The notes under the pieces are model-generated. The model had not been told where the DNA came from and did no database searches. It saw only the letters and a list, made by a program, of their open reading frames with translations. A stretch of 64,000 nucleotides of DNA from Komagataeibacter sucrofermentans DSM 15973 (GTDB lineage Bacteria > Pseudomonadota > Alphaproteobacteria > Acetobacterales > Acetobacteraceae). The stretch is from assembly GCF_040581405.1 (NCBI RefSeq), contig NZ_CP137157.1, positions 934,001-998,000 on the forward strand, written 5' to 3'. This document shows, one piece after another, positions 8,032 to 15,535 of the stretch; within the stretch, counting starts at the first letter, position 1, and every line of letters starts with the position of its first letter. The translations under genes were made by a program, and so were the position numbers.

Positions 8032-9634
8032 CAAGTTCAATGCGTTAGAACGAAGCGTCGATGACATTCTGAGTGGCGCCGACTTGTCCACCCGTCCTTC
8101 CGAGGTCAGCCCCGATCGTGCATTGGTCTTCGAGGTCATTGGGCCAGTGGCGAAGTTCATTACTGCCGCAAGGCAGGTCGGCCTCGAGTGGCTTACCGAG
8201 GCGCAAGACGGCAGTCCCTTCAGGGGAGAGGACGTCGATGAGGAAGATGAAGATGTAGAGGGCGACGGCTCCGCAGTAGGAGAAACACTGCTCTATGTGA
8301 CCATGCCCACAATCGGCGGGCTCCAGCGTGTTCTTGCTCTTTGGAATCGTTATATCGCAGGCCGTCCGAAACCAACCGACGACGGCAACTGGTGGGCGCT
8401 TTTCGGTTACCTTTCTGACCTTCGAACGTGGTCGGCGCGAGACCGGGTGGATCCCATTTCCCAAGCCTACGTCAACCGGATGCTTGAGCGATATCCCGAT
8501 CGACCGGTCCGATTGGAGCTTGATCTCTGGTTTAGGGAATCATCCGAGCTAAGGGAAAGCGCAGAGGCTTACGTCGAGGCACTGATGGACTCGGTCGGTG
8601 GCGAAGTGCTTGATTTCGCCACAATTGAGCCAATCTGCTACCAGGCGGCGCTGGTCGAACTACCAGGTAACCGAGCGCGGCAGCTTGGTTCTTTGCGCGG
8701 CCCCTTGGCGAATGCCGACAAAGTGATGCGGGTCCGCCCACAGTCGCTTTACACGACGGATCCGCGCAATCCCATCGACAATCCCATCGATATTCGTCCT
8801 ATTCCGACGGCGGTCGACGAGCGCGAGCCGGTGGCAGCCCTCTTGGATGGCTATCCTGTTCAGAACCACGTTCTTCTCGCGAACCGAGTTGATATCGAGG
8901 AAGTCGACGTAACCGGCGCGATGTCACCGGTTAGGCGGCGTCAACACGGCACCGCCATGGCGTCACTTATCATCCACGGCGATCTTGCCTCCGAACAGGA
9001 TCCAATCCCCCGGCTCCTCAAGGTAGTGCCAATCCTCGCTGCGCCTCAAGGAGCAAACGAGGAGTGCACTCCCCCAAACAAATTGCCGATCCTGATGGTG
9101 TATCGGGCGGTGACAGCCCTTGTCGAAGGTCTTGGCGGCGAGCCGCTTGGCCGTCGCGTGGTGGTAATCAACCATTCTATCTGTGATCAAGAGGCGCCAT
9201 TCGTTCGAGGTGCGAGCCCTTGGGCGAAGCTGCTGGACTATCTAGCCCATCGATACGACCTTTTATTCGTCGTGAGCACCGGAAACTGCAATGCGCAGTT
9301 CCACCTTGACAGCTACGAATCCTGCGAAGAGTTCGAAGATGCAGCCGAGCTCGAGCGCCAGGTTGTCATCCTTAGGTCGATCGAGAAAGCGAAGGGCACC
9401 CGTTCGCTGCTTAGCCCGGCTGAGTCGGTTAATGCTCTCACGGTGGGGGCGGTGCACGAGGATGCCGCCGGTGACTGCCCGATTGGCCACATCGAGCCTT
9501 TCGCGGCAGCCGGCGTCACAAATATCGGCTCCGGTCTCGGGCTGGGGGTAAACCGAGCCATCAAGCCGGAGGTGGTCGAAGCCGGTGGTCGACAGCTTGT
9601 CCGCACTCAAACGATTGATGGCGTTATCTGTTGA
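7934..9634 (+). pseudogene. S8 (subtilisin-like) peptidase truncated by IS21 element
   Basis: The open frame encodes about 566 aa and ends in the IS terminal repeat; native sequence stops at 9628. About 300 unrecognised residues precede an S8 fold. The Asp (VAALLDGYP, about residue 305), His (RRQHGTAMASL, about 338) and oxyanion Asn (VVSTGN, about 451) are present, and the KPEVVEAGG strand that normally precedes the catalytic serine is reached. The GTSxAxP serine motif and everything beyond are missing. The right flank of the IS does not resume the peptidase. The product should be proteolytically dead. ATG 7934 was taken; TTG 7910 is possible. It is translationally linked to the upstream AAA+ gene. 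Confidence 0.85.
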
Positions 9635-9658
9635 TTTTCACTGAGAACTGACCCGGGT
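9629..9658 (+). repeat. IS21 left terminal inverted repeat
   Basis: 30 bases identical to the reverse complement of 12090-12119. A degenerate second copy of the GAATTGACCC core follows at about 9669. Confidence 0.95.
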
Positions 9659-9714
9659 TTTTCATCAGGAATTGACCCAGCCAGATGCTATTTCAGGCAT
9701 AGTGAGGCGGGCGG

Positions 9715-10494
9715 TCAAGAAGAGGATCTGTCCTTTTTGTTTTTTGACGCGGCGGTGCTGGCGCGGAACCTGTAGCTGTCATTTCCTGTCTCGAGGATAT
9801 GACAGTGATGGGTCAGCCGATCGAGGAGCGCCGTCGTCATCTTCGGGTCACCAAAGACATCACCCCATTCACTGAAGCTGAGATTGGTTGTGATGATGAC
9901 ACTGGTGCGCTCGTAGAGGCGGCTGAGCAGATGGAACAGCAGGGCGCCCCCTGATGCACTGAAGGGGAGATAACCGAGTTCATCAAGGATCACGAGATCC
10001 AGGCGGAGCAGCCTGTCGGCAATCTGCCCGGCCCGGTTGGCGATCTTTTCCTGTTCGAGCGCATTGACCAGGTCGACCGTTGACCAGAAGCGCGCCTTCT
10101 TGCGGTGATGGGTGATCGCCTGGATGGCCAGCGCGGTCGCCAGGTGGGTTTTCCCGGTTCCCGGGCCACCGATCAGCACGACATTTTCAGCACGCTCGAT
10201 GAAGTCCCCGCCATGGAGCTGGCGGATCATGGGCTCGTTGACCTGCGTATCGGCAAAGGAGAACCCGGACAGGTCCTTGTAGGCGGGGAACCGGGCGGTC
10301 TTTGTCTGGTAGGCGATGGAGCGGACTTCGCGTTCGGCCAGTTCCGCCTTCAGGAGCTGCGAGAGGATGGGGATGGCCGCCTCGAAGGCGGGCGCGCCCT
10401 GCTCGATGAGGTCGGCCGTGGCCTGGGCCATGCCATACATCCGCAATCCACGGAGCATGACGACAAGTGAAGCAGCAGCAGGATCATGACGCAT
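9715..10494 (-). CDS. istB: IstB-like ATPase of IS21 element
   Basis: A 259 aa helper ATPase for IS21 transposition, of the DnaC/IstB AAA+ family. Walker [10 protein letters not shown] and Walker [13 protein letters not shown] are clear, followed by the usual TTNLSFSEW motif. ATG 10494 overlaps the end of istA by 11 nt, as normal for IS21 elements, and is chosen over the longer frame from 10605. The length and motifs look intact, so the element may still be active. Confidence 0.95.
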   Translation of the reverse strand: MRHDPAAASLVVMLRGLRMYGMAQATADLIEQGAPAFEAAIPILSQLLKAELAEREVRSIAYQTKTARFPAYKDLSGFSFADTQVNEPMIRQLHGGDFIERAENVVLIGGPGTGKTHLATALAIQAITHHRKKARFWSTVDLVNALEQEKIANRAGQIADRLLRLDLVILDELGYLPFSASGGALLFHLLSRLYERTSVIITTNLSFSEWGDVFGDPKMTTALLDRLTHHCHILETGNDSYRFRASTAASKNKKDRSSS

Positions 10495-12016
10495 GGCGGC
10501 TGTCCCTTCGCAGGATGTCATACCGCCCTGTATCGGCGCACGGTTCGTGTGCGAGCACCAGGGCCTGTGGGGCATCAAGCCGGGGAACCACGGTTCTCTT
10601 GGCATCGATCAGGCGATGAAGCGTATTGAGAACATGGGTCTTGGTCGCCACGCCGTCTTCAAGTGCCAGTTCAACCGCGCAGAGGACAGCCTGCTCATCA
10701 TGCTGCAGCACAAGGGCCAGGATTTCAGCCATTTCCCGGTCGCCTCCAGGCCGCCTGAGCAGTTGATCCTGCAGGGTCCGGAAGGCGGCTGGCAATTCGG
10801 TAAACGGCGCGCCATTGCGCAGGGCGCCCGGTTTGCGCTGGATGACCGCCAGATAATGCCGCCAGTCATACACCGTGCGGCCTGGCACACCATGCGAACG
10901 CGTGATGATCCGGTCATGCACGCACAGAACCTGCCCTTCGGCGATAATGCGTAGCCTGTCGGGATAAACCCGCAGGCTGACCGGACGATTGGCAAAGGAG
11001 GCCGGCACGCTGTAGCGATTGCCTTCGAACTGGATCAGGCAGGTTGGTGAGACGCGCTTGGTCTGTTCGACAAACCCGTCAAAGGGCCGCCCCGGGATCA
11101 TGAGGTGGGGACGTTCGCTGGCATGGACCTCGGAGACGCTGTGCGGCAATTCAGCATGCTGCAGCCGTTCCCAACAGTCCAGGCAGCGGGCTTCCAGCCA
11201 GGCGTTCAGCGCCCCCAGATCAGGAAAGGCAGGCAGATCCTGCCAGATCTGGCGCCGGGCATCCTGCACGGTCTTCTCGATCTGCCCTTTCTCCCATCCG
11301 GCTGCCGGATTGCAGAAGGTCGCCTCGAACAGATAATGGCTGGCCAGGGCCATGAAGCGCAGATTGACCTGACGTGCCTTGCCCGACCCAATCCGGTCCA
11401 CGGCGGTCTTCATGTTGTCAAAAATACCCCGCCGCGGCACGCCACCGAGCACGCGGAAGGCCTCGGTAAGCGCATCGAAAAGCATCTCGTGGGTCTGCAG
11501 GGGATAGGCCCTGAGTATGAAGGCCCGGCTGAAGGACAGTTTGGTGTGGGCAACCTGCAGCTTGACGCGATGCCCGGCAATCACCGCCCAGTCCTCGCCC
11601 CAGTCGAACTGGAAGGCTTCCCCGGGCTGGAAGCACAGGGGCACGAAAACACCCCGACCCGTTGTCTGGCGTGCCTGGCGCTGTTCGTGTTTCCACTGCC
11701 GGATGAAAGCGGCCACCCGTCCGTAGGACCCATCATAACCCAGCGCCACAAGGTCTTCATGCAGTCGTCGCGCCGTGCGCCGGTTCTTGCGGGGGCGAGC
11801 GGCTTCCAGGACCAGCCATCCCCTCAGCCTGTCAGCAAACGGGTCCAGTCGGCTGGGACGTTCGGGAACCTGAAACCGTGGTTCAATACTCTGTGCCCGG
11901 AGATATTTCCGGATCGTATTGCGTGACAGTCCCGTCCGGCGTTCGATCTCGCGGATCGGAAGATGATCCCGGCAGTGCCACCGACGGATCACACTCAGAA
12001 GCTCCATGTCAATCAC
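10484..12016 (-). CDS. istA: IstA transposase of IS21 element
   Basis: A 510 aa DDE transposase. The N-terminal helix-turn-helix ([20 protein letters not shown]) binds the terminal repeats. The catalytic core shows FQFDWGEDW (first Asp), IFDNMKTAV (second Asp) and EKGQIEKTV (Glu). The full length is as expected for the family. It is transcribed leftward with istB downstream. Confidence 0.96.
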   Translation of the reverse strand: MIDMELLSVIRRWHCRDHLPIREIERRTGLSRNTIRKYLRAQSIEPRFQVPERPSRLDPFADRLRGWLVLEAARPRKNRRTARRLHEDLVALGYDGSYGRVAAFIRQWKHEQRQARQTTGRGVFVPLCFQPGEAFQFDWGEDWAVIAGHRVKLQVAHTKLSFSRAFILRAYPLQTHEMLFDALTEAFRVLGGVPRRGIFDNMKTAVDRIGSGKARQVNLRFMALASHYLFEATFCNPAAGWEKGQIEKTVQDARRQIWQDLPAFPDLGALNAWLEARCLDCWERLQHAELPHSVSEVHASERPHLMIPGRPFDGFVEQTKRVSPTCLIQFEGNRYSVPASFANRPVSLRVYPDRLRIIAEGQVLCVHDRIITRSHGVPGRTVYDWRHYLAVIQRKPGALRNGAPFTELPAAFRTLQDQLLRRPGGDREMAEILALVLQHDEQAVLCAVELALEDGVATKTHVLNTLHRLIDAKRTVVPRLDAPQALVLAHEPCADTGRYDILRRDSRHAS

Positions 12017-12089
12017 TCCTCAAACCCCCAGCAGATGCTGCCGGGGAGTGTGAAGGCATGGGTCAAATCTCGATGAAAATTTCCGCCCT

Positions 12090-12119
12090 ACCCGGGTCAG
12101 TTCTCAGTGAAAATCAACA
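12090..12119 (-). repeat. IS21 right terminal inverted repeat
   Basis: 30 bases that are the exact reverse complement of 9629-9658. The host sequence resumes at 12120 with GCCTGAAACC. Confidence 0.95.
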
Positions 12120-12373
12120 GCCTGAAACCTCATGCCCTCAATGACCAGGCGCACCCATGCCTGCGGGAGCTCGAGTTCGGCCGCGAGATCTACGATGTCG
12201 AGATCTACGGCAACGGGCAGGGTGAATACCTCGGCATCGTCGCCGAGGACGGCGGACCCAGCAGGATTGTTTTCCGTGGGCCTCTGGTCAGGGAGGGCGA
12301 TGTCAGGCTGATCCGGGCGCGTGGTGTGCAGGCATGGTTACAGAAAGGGAGCGAGGACAATGGCAGGGGCTGA
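12107..12373 (+). CDS. Small hypothetical protein, 5' end altered by IS
   Basis: An 88-codon frame whose first possible start (GTG 12107) lies inside the IS terminal repeat, so the native 5' end was probably lost. Residues after about 20 look like real protein (FGREIYDVEIYGNGQGEYLG, IVFRGPLVREGDVRLIRA). The end overlaps the next gene by 14 nt, fitting an operon with the HTH and integrase genes. No family recognised. Confidence 0.5.
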   Translation: MKINSLKPHALNDQAHPCLRELEFGREIYDVEIYGNGQGEYLGIVAEDGGPSRIVFRGPLVREGDVRLIRARGVQAWLQKGSEDNGRG

Positions 12374-12716
12374 GAGCTTACCATTTTGGCCCCGTTACCT
12401 GACCAAAGAACTGGCGGCGCGATACCTTGGGGTCAGCACATCCACCTTTGATGACGAAGTAAAGCAGGGATGGTGGCCGCCCGCGCGCCCGCGCGGCGGC
12501 CGGGGCGGCAGGTTGACGTGGGATCGCAACTTGCTCGACCTATACGCCGATCAGGCTTCTGGAATCGGGGTGGGGGCACCGGCTGCAACCAGTGCCCCCG
12601 TTTCTGCAGAAAGCCTGGTCATGACGCCATCTCTAGTGGAGAGAATGAATGCCACGCTCCCGCAGAACCGGGTTGAACGTCGTGCGCAAGAAGCGCAGCG
12701 ACGGTTCGGTAATTGA
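12360..12716 (+). CDS. AlpA/excisionase-like HTH protein
   Basis: A 118 aa protein. YLTKELAARYLGVSTSTFDD near residue 13 is a MerR/AlpA-type winged helix motif as found in excisionases, followed by a basic Gly/Arg segment (PPARPRGGRGGRLTW) in the wing position. ATG 12360 was chosen; the tail overlaps the integrase start by 68 nt in another frame. Position directly before the integrase fits a recombination directionality factor, which would steer excision; this is inferred from context. Confidence 0.65.
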   Translation: MAGAESLPFWPRYLTKELAARYLGVSTSTFDDEVKQGWWPPARPRGGRGGRLTWDRNLLDLYADQASGIGVGAPAATSAPVSAESLVMTPSLVERMNATLPQNRVERRAQEAQRRFGN

Positions 12717-13842
12717 GTATTTTTATGATCGTGCGACCAAGAAATTCCTTGGTCATACGCGCGAGGCGGCCCTTGAGCGCCTCAGCTTTCAGGATCCAGT
12801 GACCGAGGCGGGTATCGTGCCCGGTTCGATCGCCGCCCTGATCGTGGATTATCTGGGGGATGAAGAAGTGCAGGGCAGGCTGCGCGAGAGCACCCGCAGG
12901 CTCTATCGCGGCTACCTGGACCGCATGCGTGATGACTGGGGAGACATCCCCGCCAGAGCGATTACGCGTCAGGAAGTAAAGGCGATCAAAAAGCGCATGC
13001 GCGGTACGCCACGCAAGGCCAACCAGATCTTGTCTTTGTTGCAGATCCTTCTTGCGCGGGCAAAGGAACAGGGGATCGTGACTGAGAATGTTGCTGAGCG
13101 ATTCGGTCGGCTGCACATAGCCAGTCGCGTGCAGATATGGAGCTATGAGATGGAGGATGCTTTTCTTGTCCGCGCCCGTCCTTCGCTTCAACTCGCCTAC
13201 ATGCTGCTGCTTTATACCGTCCAGCGGCCCAGCGATGTGCTGAGCATGGATGCTTCTCGTATTTCCGAACGCGACGGACGGCTGTTCATAGCCTTGCAAC
13301 AATCCAAGACAGGGACGCTGCTGGATGTTCCTGTGCATGAGAGATTGGCGGGGATGCTGCGAGAGCGCATGCGTCAGATTGAACGAGAAGCGATAAGCAG
13401 CCCTGTTAATCTCGTAGGCAGAATTGGCAGGCAAAGCCCCAAGCTTCTGGTACCAAGCCCTACTGGCAAGAAATGGGCGCGGCGAAATTTCTGTCGGGCA
13501 TGGGATCAGATCATAGCCAGGATGGCACAGGGGGCAGCCAGACAGCTTTTTCGTGAAGGTTTCTCGAAGGAGGAAGTCAGAGAACAGCTGGCGGAGAGCC
13601 ATCGGCAGCGTCGCGACCTTCGTCGCACAGGTATCGTGCGTCTGGCGGAAGCAGGCGCAACTACACCACAGATCGCCTCTATCAGCGGCCATGGGATCGA
13701 TTACTGCCAGCGGATCATAGACACATATCTTCCGCGTCGCACCGAGGTCGCGGTCGCAGGTATGCAACTGTGGGAGCAGCATCAGCAGAGGGAGACCAGC
13801 AAGGTGGTCTCGATCGCTGCAACGCGGGGTCGTCTGGGGTAG
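12649..13842 (+). CDS. Tyrosine-type integrase of the island
   Basis: A 397 aa site-specific recombinase. An N-terminal SAM-like core-binding domain (STRRLYRGYLDRM...TRQEVKAI) is followed by a catalytic domain with Arg in TVQRPSDVL, Lys in QQSKTGT, RDLRRTGIV, SGHGIDYCQ and nucleophile Tyr in IIDTYLPR. The usual first His of HxLR is Arg here (RRDLRR), a tolerated variation in the family. It ends 60 bp before the right attachment repeat and next to the intact tRNA-Arg, so it is the enzyme that targeted this site. Confidence 0.93.
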   Translation: MPRSRRTGLNVVRKKRSDGSVIEYFYDRATKKFLGHTREAALERLSFQDPVTEAGIVPGSIAALIVDYLGDEEVQGRLRESTRRLYRGYLDRMRDDWGDIPARAITRQEVKAIKKRMRGTPRKANQILSLLQILLARAKEQGIVTENVAERFGRLHIASRVQIWSYEMEDAFLVRARPSLQLAYMLLLYTVQRPSDVLSMDASRISERDGRLFIALQQSKTGTLLDVPVHERLAGMLRERMRQIEREAISSPVNLVGRIGRQSPKLLVPSPTGKKWARRNFCRAWDQIIARMAQGAARQLFREGFSKEEVREQLAESHRQRRDLRRTGIVRLAEAGATTPQIASISGHGIDYCQRIIDTYLPRRTEVAVAGMQLWEQHQQRETSKVVSIAATRGRLG

Positions 13843-13902
13843 GTCGATACCGCAATGAGCCATAGTGCACTGCAAACCATCTGCAAACCGTGCAAACTTT
13901 TT

Positions 13903-13970
13903 AGCTGCTAAGTCATTGAAAAATGGCGCGCCCTGCTGGATTCGAACCAGCGACCCACAGCTTAGAAGGC
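13903..13970 (+). repeat. attR: right direct repeat overlapping tRNA-Arg
   Basis: 68 bases matching 4484-4551 with two mismatches; 13924-13970 lies inside the intact tRNA gene. Just outside, three copies of TGCAAA (13871-13895) sit between the integrase stop and the repeat and look like integrase arm-type sites. Confidence 0.92.
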
Positions 13971-14000
13971 TGTTGCTCTATCCAACTGAGCTAAGGGCGC
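13924..14000 (-). tRNA. tRNA-Arg(TCT)
   Basis: 77 nt read on the minus strand. The acceptor stem GCGCCCT pairs with AGGGCGC, the anticodon loop CTTCTAA gives anticodon TCT, the T-loop is TTCGAAT, and the CCA end is encoded. Integration of the island rebuilt a complete gene here. Confidence 0.97.
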
Positions 14001-14026
14001 GAGCCTGCCCTTGTGCCAGATCGCGC

Positions 14027-14338
14027 CTAATGCGTCCAGTTCTGTATCCGGTCATACCGGAAATTATCAGCATAGGCCTTTGGCCTGCGATGGCGCGGGG
14101 CGGGGATCTCGATGTCATACGCAATGCCCTGCGCGGTGGCATAGGCAATGGCGCTGTTCTGGTCGGGAAACTGAAGCTGTAGCTGCGATGGCGTATCGGT
14201 GCTGCCGGTCCAGCCCATGAGGGAATCGACATGGCGCGGGCGGTTCTGCCCGTAATCCAGCACCCATGTATGGGTCATGGCCTGGCCAGACTGGCCAGCG
14301 GGCTTTGATTGCCTGTAAATCCGGGCTCGCATGAGCAT
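14027..14338 (-). CDS. NADH dehydrogenase accessory subunit, NDUFS4-like
   Basis: A 103 aa protein of the ETC complex I subunit family (bacterial counterpart of the 18-kDa NDUFS4 subunit). Family features are visible: MRARIYR at the start, WVLDYGQN, LMGWTGSTDTPSQ, AIAYATAQGI, and the ending PKAYADNFRYDRIQNWTH, which runs to the C-terminus. It would stabilise complex I at the inner membrane. ATG 14338 has GGGAG 5 nt upstream; ATG 14332 is less well placed. The gene lies between tRNA-Pro and tRNA-Arg on the same strand. A longer upstream frame runs through the tRNA and is rejected. Confidence 0.92.
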   Translation of the reverse strand: MLMRARIYRQSKPAGQSGQAMTHTWVLDYGQNRPRHVDSLMGWTGSTDTPSQLQLQFPDQNSAIAYATAQGIAYDIEIPAPRHRRPKAYADNFRYDRIQNWTH

Positions 14339-14354
14339 TGTCACTCCCAGGATA

Positions 14355-14431
14355 TGGTCGGGGCGCCCGGACTCGAACCGGGGGCCTCGTGTACCCAAAA
14401 CACGCGCGCTACCAGGCTGCGCCACGCCCCG
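14355..14431 (-). tRNA. tRNA-Pro(TGG)
   Basis: 77 nt on the minus strand with acceptor CGGGGCG/CGCCCCG, anticodon loop TTTGGGT (anticodon TGG), T-loop TTCGAGT and encoded CCA. Confidence 0.97.
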
Positions 14432-14486
14432 TGACCACGAGCGGGAACCTATGGGGCAAGGGCCATTCTGGCAAGCACATTCTTGC

Positions 14487-14537
14487 AAAAAAATACCGCC
14501 CCCGCCTGCATCGGGCAAGCCGGGCAGGCGGGGGCGG
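14487..14537 (-). terminator. Intrinsic terminator after gpt
   Basis: On the minus strand a 14-bp perfect stem (CCGCCCCCGCCTGC with its complement, arms 14524-14537 and 14496-14509) with a 14-nt loop is followed by TATTTTTTT. It lies 42 bp after the gpt stop. Confidence 0.9.
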
Positions 14538-14579
14538 CGAACAACACGTCGTGTAATGGGCCGGGTATTAAGGGAGAGG

Positions 14580-15062
14580 TCAGGCTTTCTCGACCGATTT
14601 GCTGGCCAGCGGCGGGATGAACAGCGGCGCCGTATCCCACGGGAAGAGCACCCACGTATCCTGCGGCACCTCGACTACGAACAGGTCGGTAATAGGGCGG
14701 CCGGCGGGCTTGGCGTAAAGGCAGGCAAACACCGCCTTGGGCAGCAGCTTGCGCACGAGCTGGGCTGTCACGCCCGAATCCACCAGGTCATCAATGATCA
14801 CGAAGCCCTCGCCATCACCGGCGGCCTCGGCGTTCTTGATCACGTTGGCCTCGCCCATCTTTTCCTCGTCATAGGTCACGACGGAGATGGTCTCGATCAG
14901 GCGGCAGTCGAGTTCACGGGCGATGATCGCGGCGGGGATCATGCCCCCGCGCGTGATGGCCACAATGCCCTTGAAGGGGCCACGGTTCATCAGCGTGCTG
15001 GCTAGCTGTCGGGCATCGCGGTGCAGCTGGTCCCATGTTACGGTTGCGTAGCTCTTGGCCAT
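14580..15062 (-). CDS. gpt: Xanthine-guanine phosphoribosyltransferase
   Basis: A 160 aa purine salvage enzyme that joins xanthine or guanine to PRPP to make XMP or GMP in the cytoplasm. The PRPP-binding motif VIIDDLVDSGVTA is near residue 88 and GIVAITRGGMIPA lies near residue 32, as in Gpt. The length matches the E. coli enzyme closely. The ATG overlaps the csaA stop by 1 nt, so the two are translationally coupled, and a strong terminator follows. A purine nucleoside-type importer is encoded further along at 26477-31182. Confidence 0.93.
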   Translation of the reverse strand: MAKSYATVTWDQLHRDARQLASTLMNRGPFKGIVAITRGGMIPAAIIARELDCRLIETISVVTYDEEKMGEANVIKNAEAAGDGEGFVIIDDLVDSGVTAQLVRKLLPKAVFACLYAKPAGRPITDLFVVEVPQDTWVLFPWDTAPLFIPPLASKSVEKA

Positions 15063-15427
15063 CAGAAAAGTTTTCCTCCATCGGGAACACGGCCATCCGG
15101 GCGGATCAGGACGGCTTCTCCATTGCTGTCGGGCATGCCCAGTGTCAGCACTTCACTACGGAAGGAGCCAACCTGCCGGGGCGGCACGTTGATCACCGCG
15201 CAGATCTGGCGGCCCACCAGCCGGGCCGGGACATAGCGGTGATTGACCTGCACCACCGATGACCGCACCCCGAGATGGGGGCCGAAATCGATCGTGAGCC
15301 AGAAGGTGTGCGGCCGCATCTCGCGCAGGGGCCGCGCCTCCACGACCGTGCCGGCGCGGATATCGAGCCACTCACGGGCTTCCCCTTGTGTGCCGGGCAC
15401 GGTGGCATGCTCTACAGGGTCTGTCAT
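15062..15427 (-). CDS. csaA: CsaA-like tRNA-binding domain protein
   Basis: A 121 aa protein with the EMAP/CsaA-type OB-fold. Diagnostic stretches are WLDIRAGTVVEARP near the start, FWLTIDFGPHLGVRSS in the middle, and GRQICAVINVPPRQVGSFRSE followed by LTLGM. CsaA proteins bind tRNA and have been described as chaperone-like; the role is not settled. ATG 15427 (MTDPVEH) is chosen because the family starts there; the upstream extension overlaps the divergent MFS gene. First gene of a two-gene unit with gpt. Confidence 0.9.
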   Translation of the reverse strand: MTDPVEHATVPGTQGEAREWLDIRAGTVVEARPLREMRPHTFWLTIDFGPHLGVRSSVVQVNHRYVPARLVGRQICAVINVPPRQVGSFRSEVLTLGMPDSNGEAVLIRPDGRVPDGGKLF

Positions 15428-15535
15428 GCAACCGCTTTTGCCCGTGTTGGGGCGGATTTGCAAACGGGAGAATGCGTTTTTTTGATAGGCAAAGCATAGG
15501 ATATCCAGGAGTGCTGCTGTTAGGATACAGCCATC

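Larger units (their letters stand above)
9629..12119. mobile_element. IS21-family insertion sequence
   Basis: A 2491-bp element with perfect 30-bp terminal inverted repeats starting TGTTGATTTTCACTGAGAAC, and inner partial copies of the GAACTGACCC motif, as usual for IS21 ends. It encodes IstA and IstB on the minus strand with overlapping ends. The flanks (GTTATC left, GCCTGA right) do not match, so no target duplication is visible. A deletion or recombination next to the element probably removed the rest of the peptidase gene. Confidence 0.95.
4484..13970. mobile_element. Genomic island integrated in tRNA-Arg(TCT)
   Basis: Seen: 68-bp direct repeats at both ends, an intact tRNA-Arg at the right end, a truncated tRNA copy at the left, and a tyrosine integrase gene next to the intact tRNA. 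Cargo includes a lipoprotein, a papain-like protein, a SpoT-like HD protein, an AAA+ ATPase, a broken subtilisin-like peptidase and an IS21-family element. There are no conjugation, replication or phage structural genes, so it is probably an integrase-only island that moves with help or is now fixed. Base composition between about 6600 and 9628 is visibly lower in GC than the flanking chromosome, suggesting a second acquisition inside the island. Confidence 0.88.

Noticed and set aside
14339-14518. N-terminal extension of the NDUFS4-like protein
   Set aside because: It passes through tRNA-Pro and the terminator; the family begins at MLMRARIYR with a good ribosome site.
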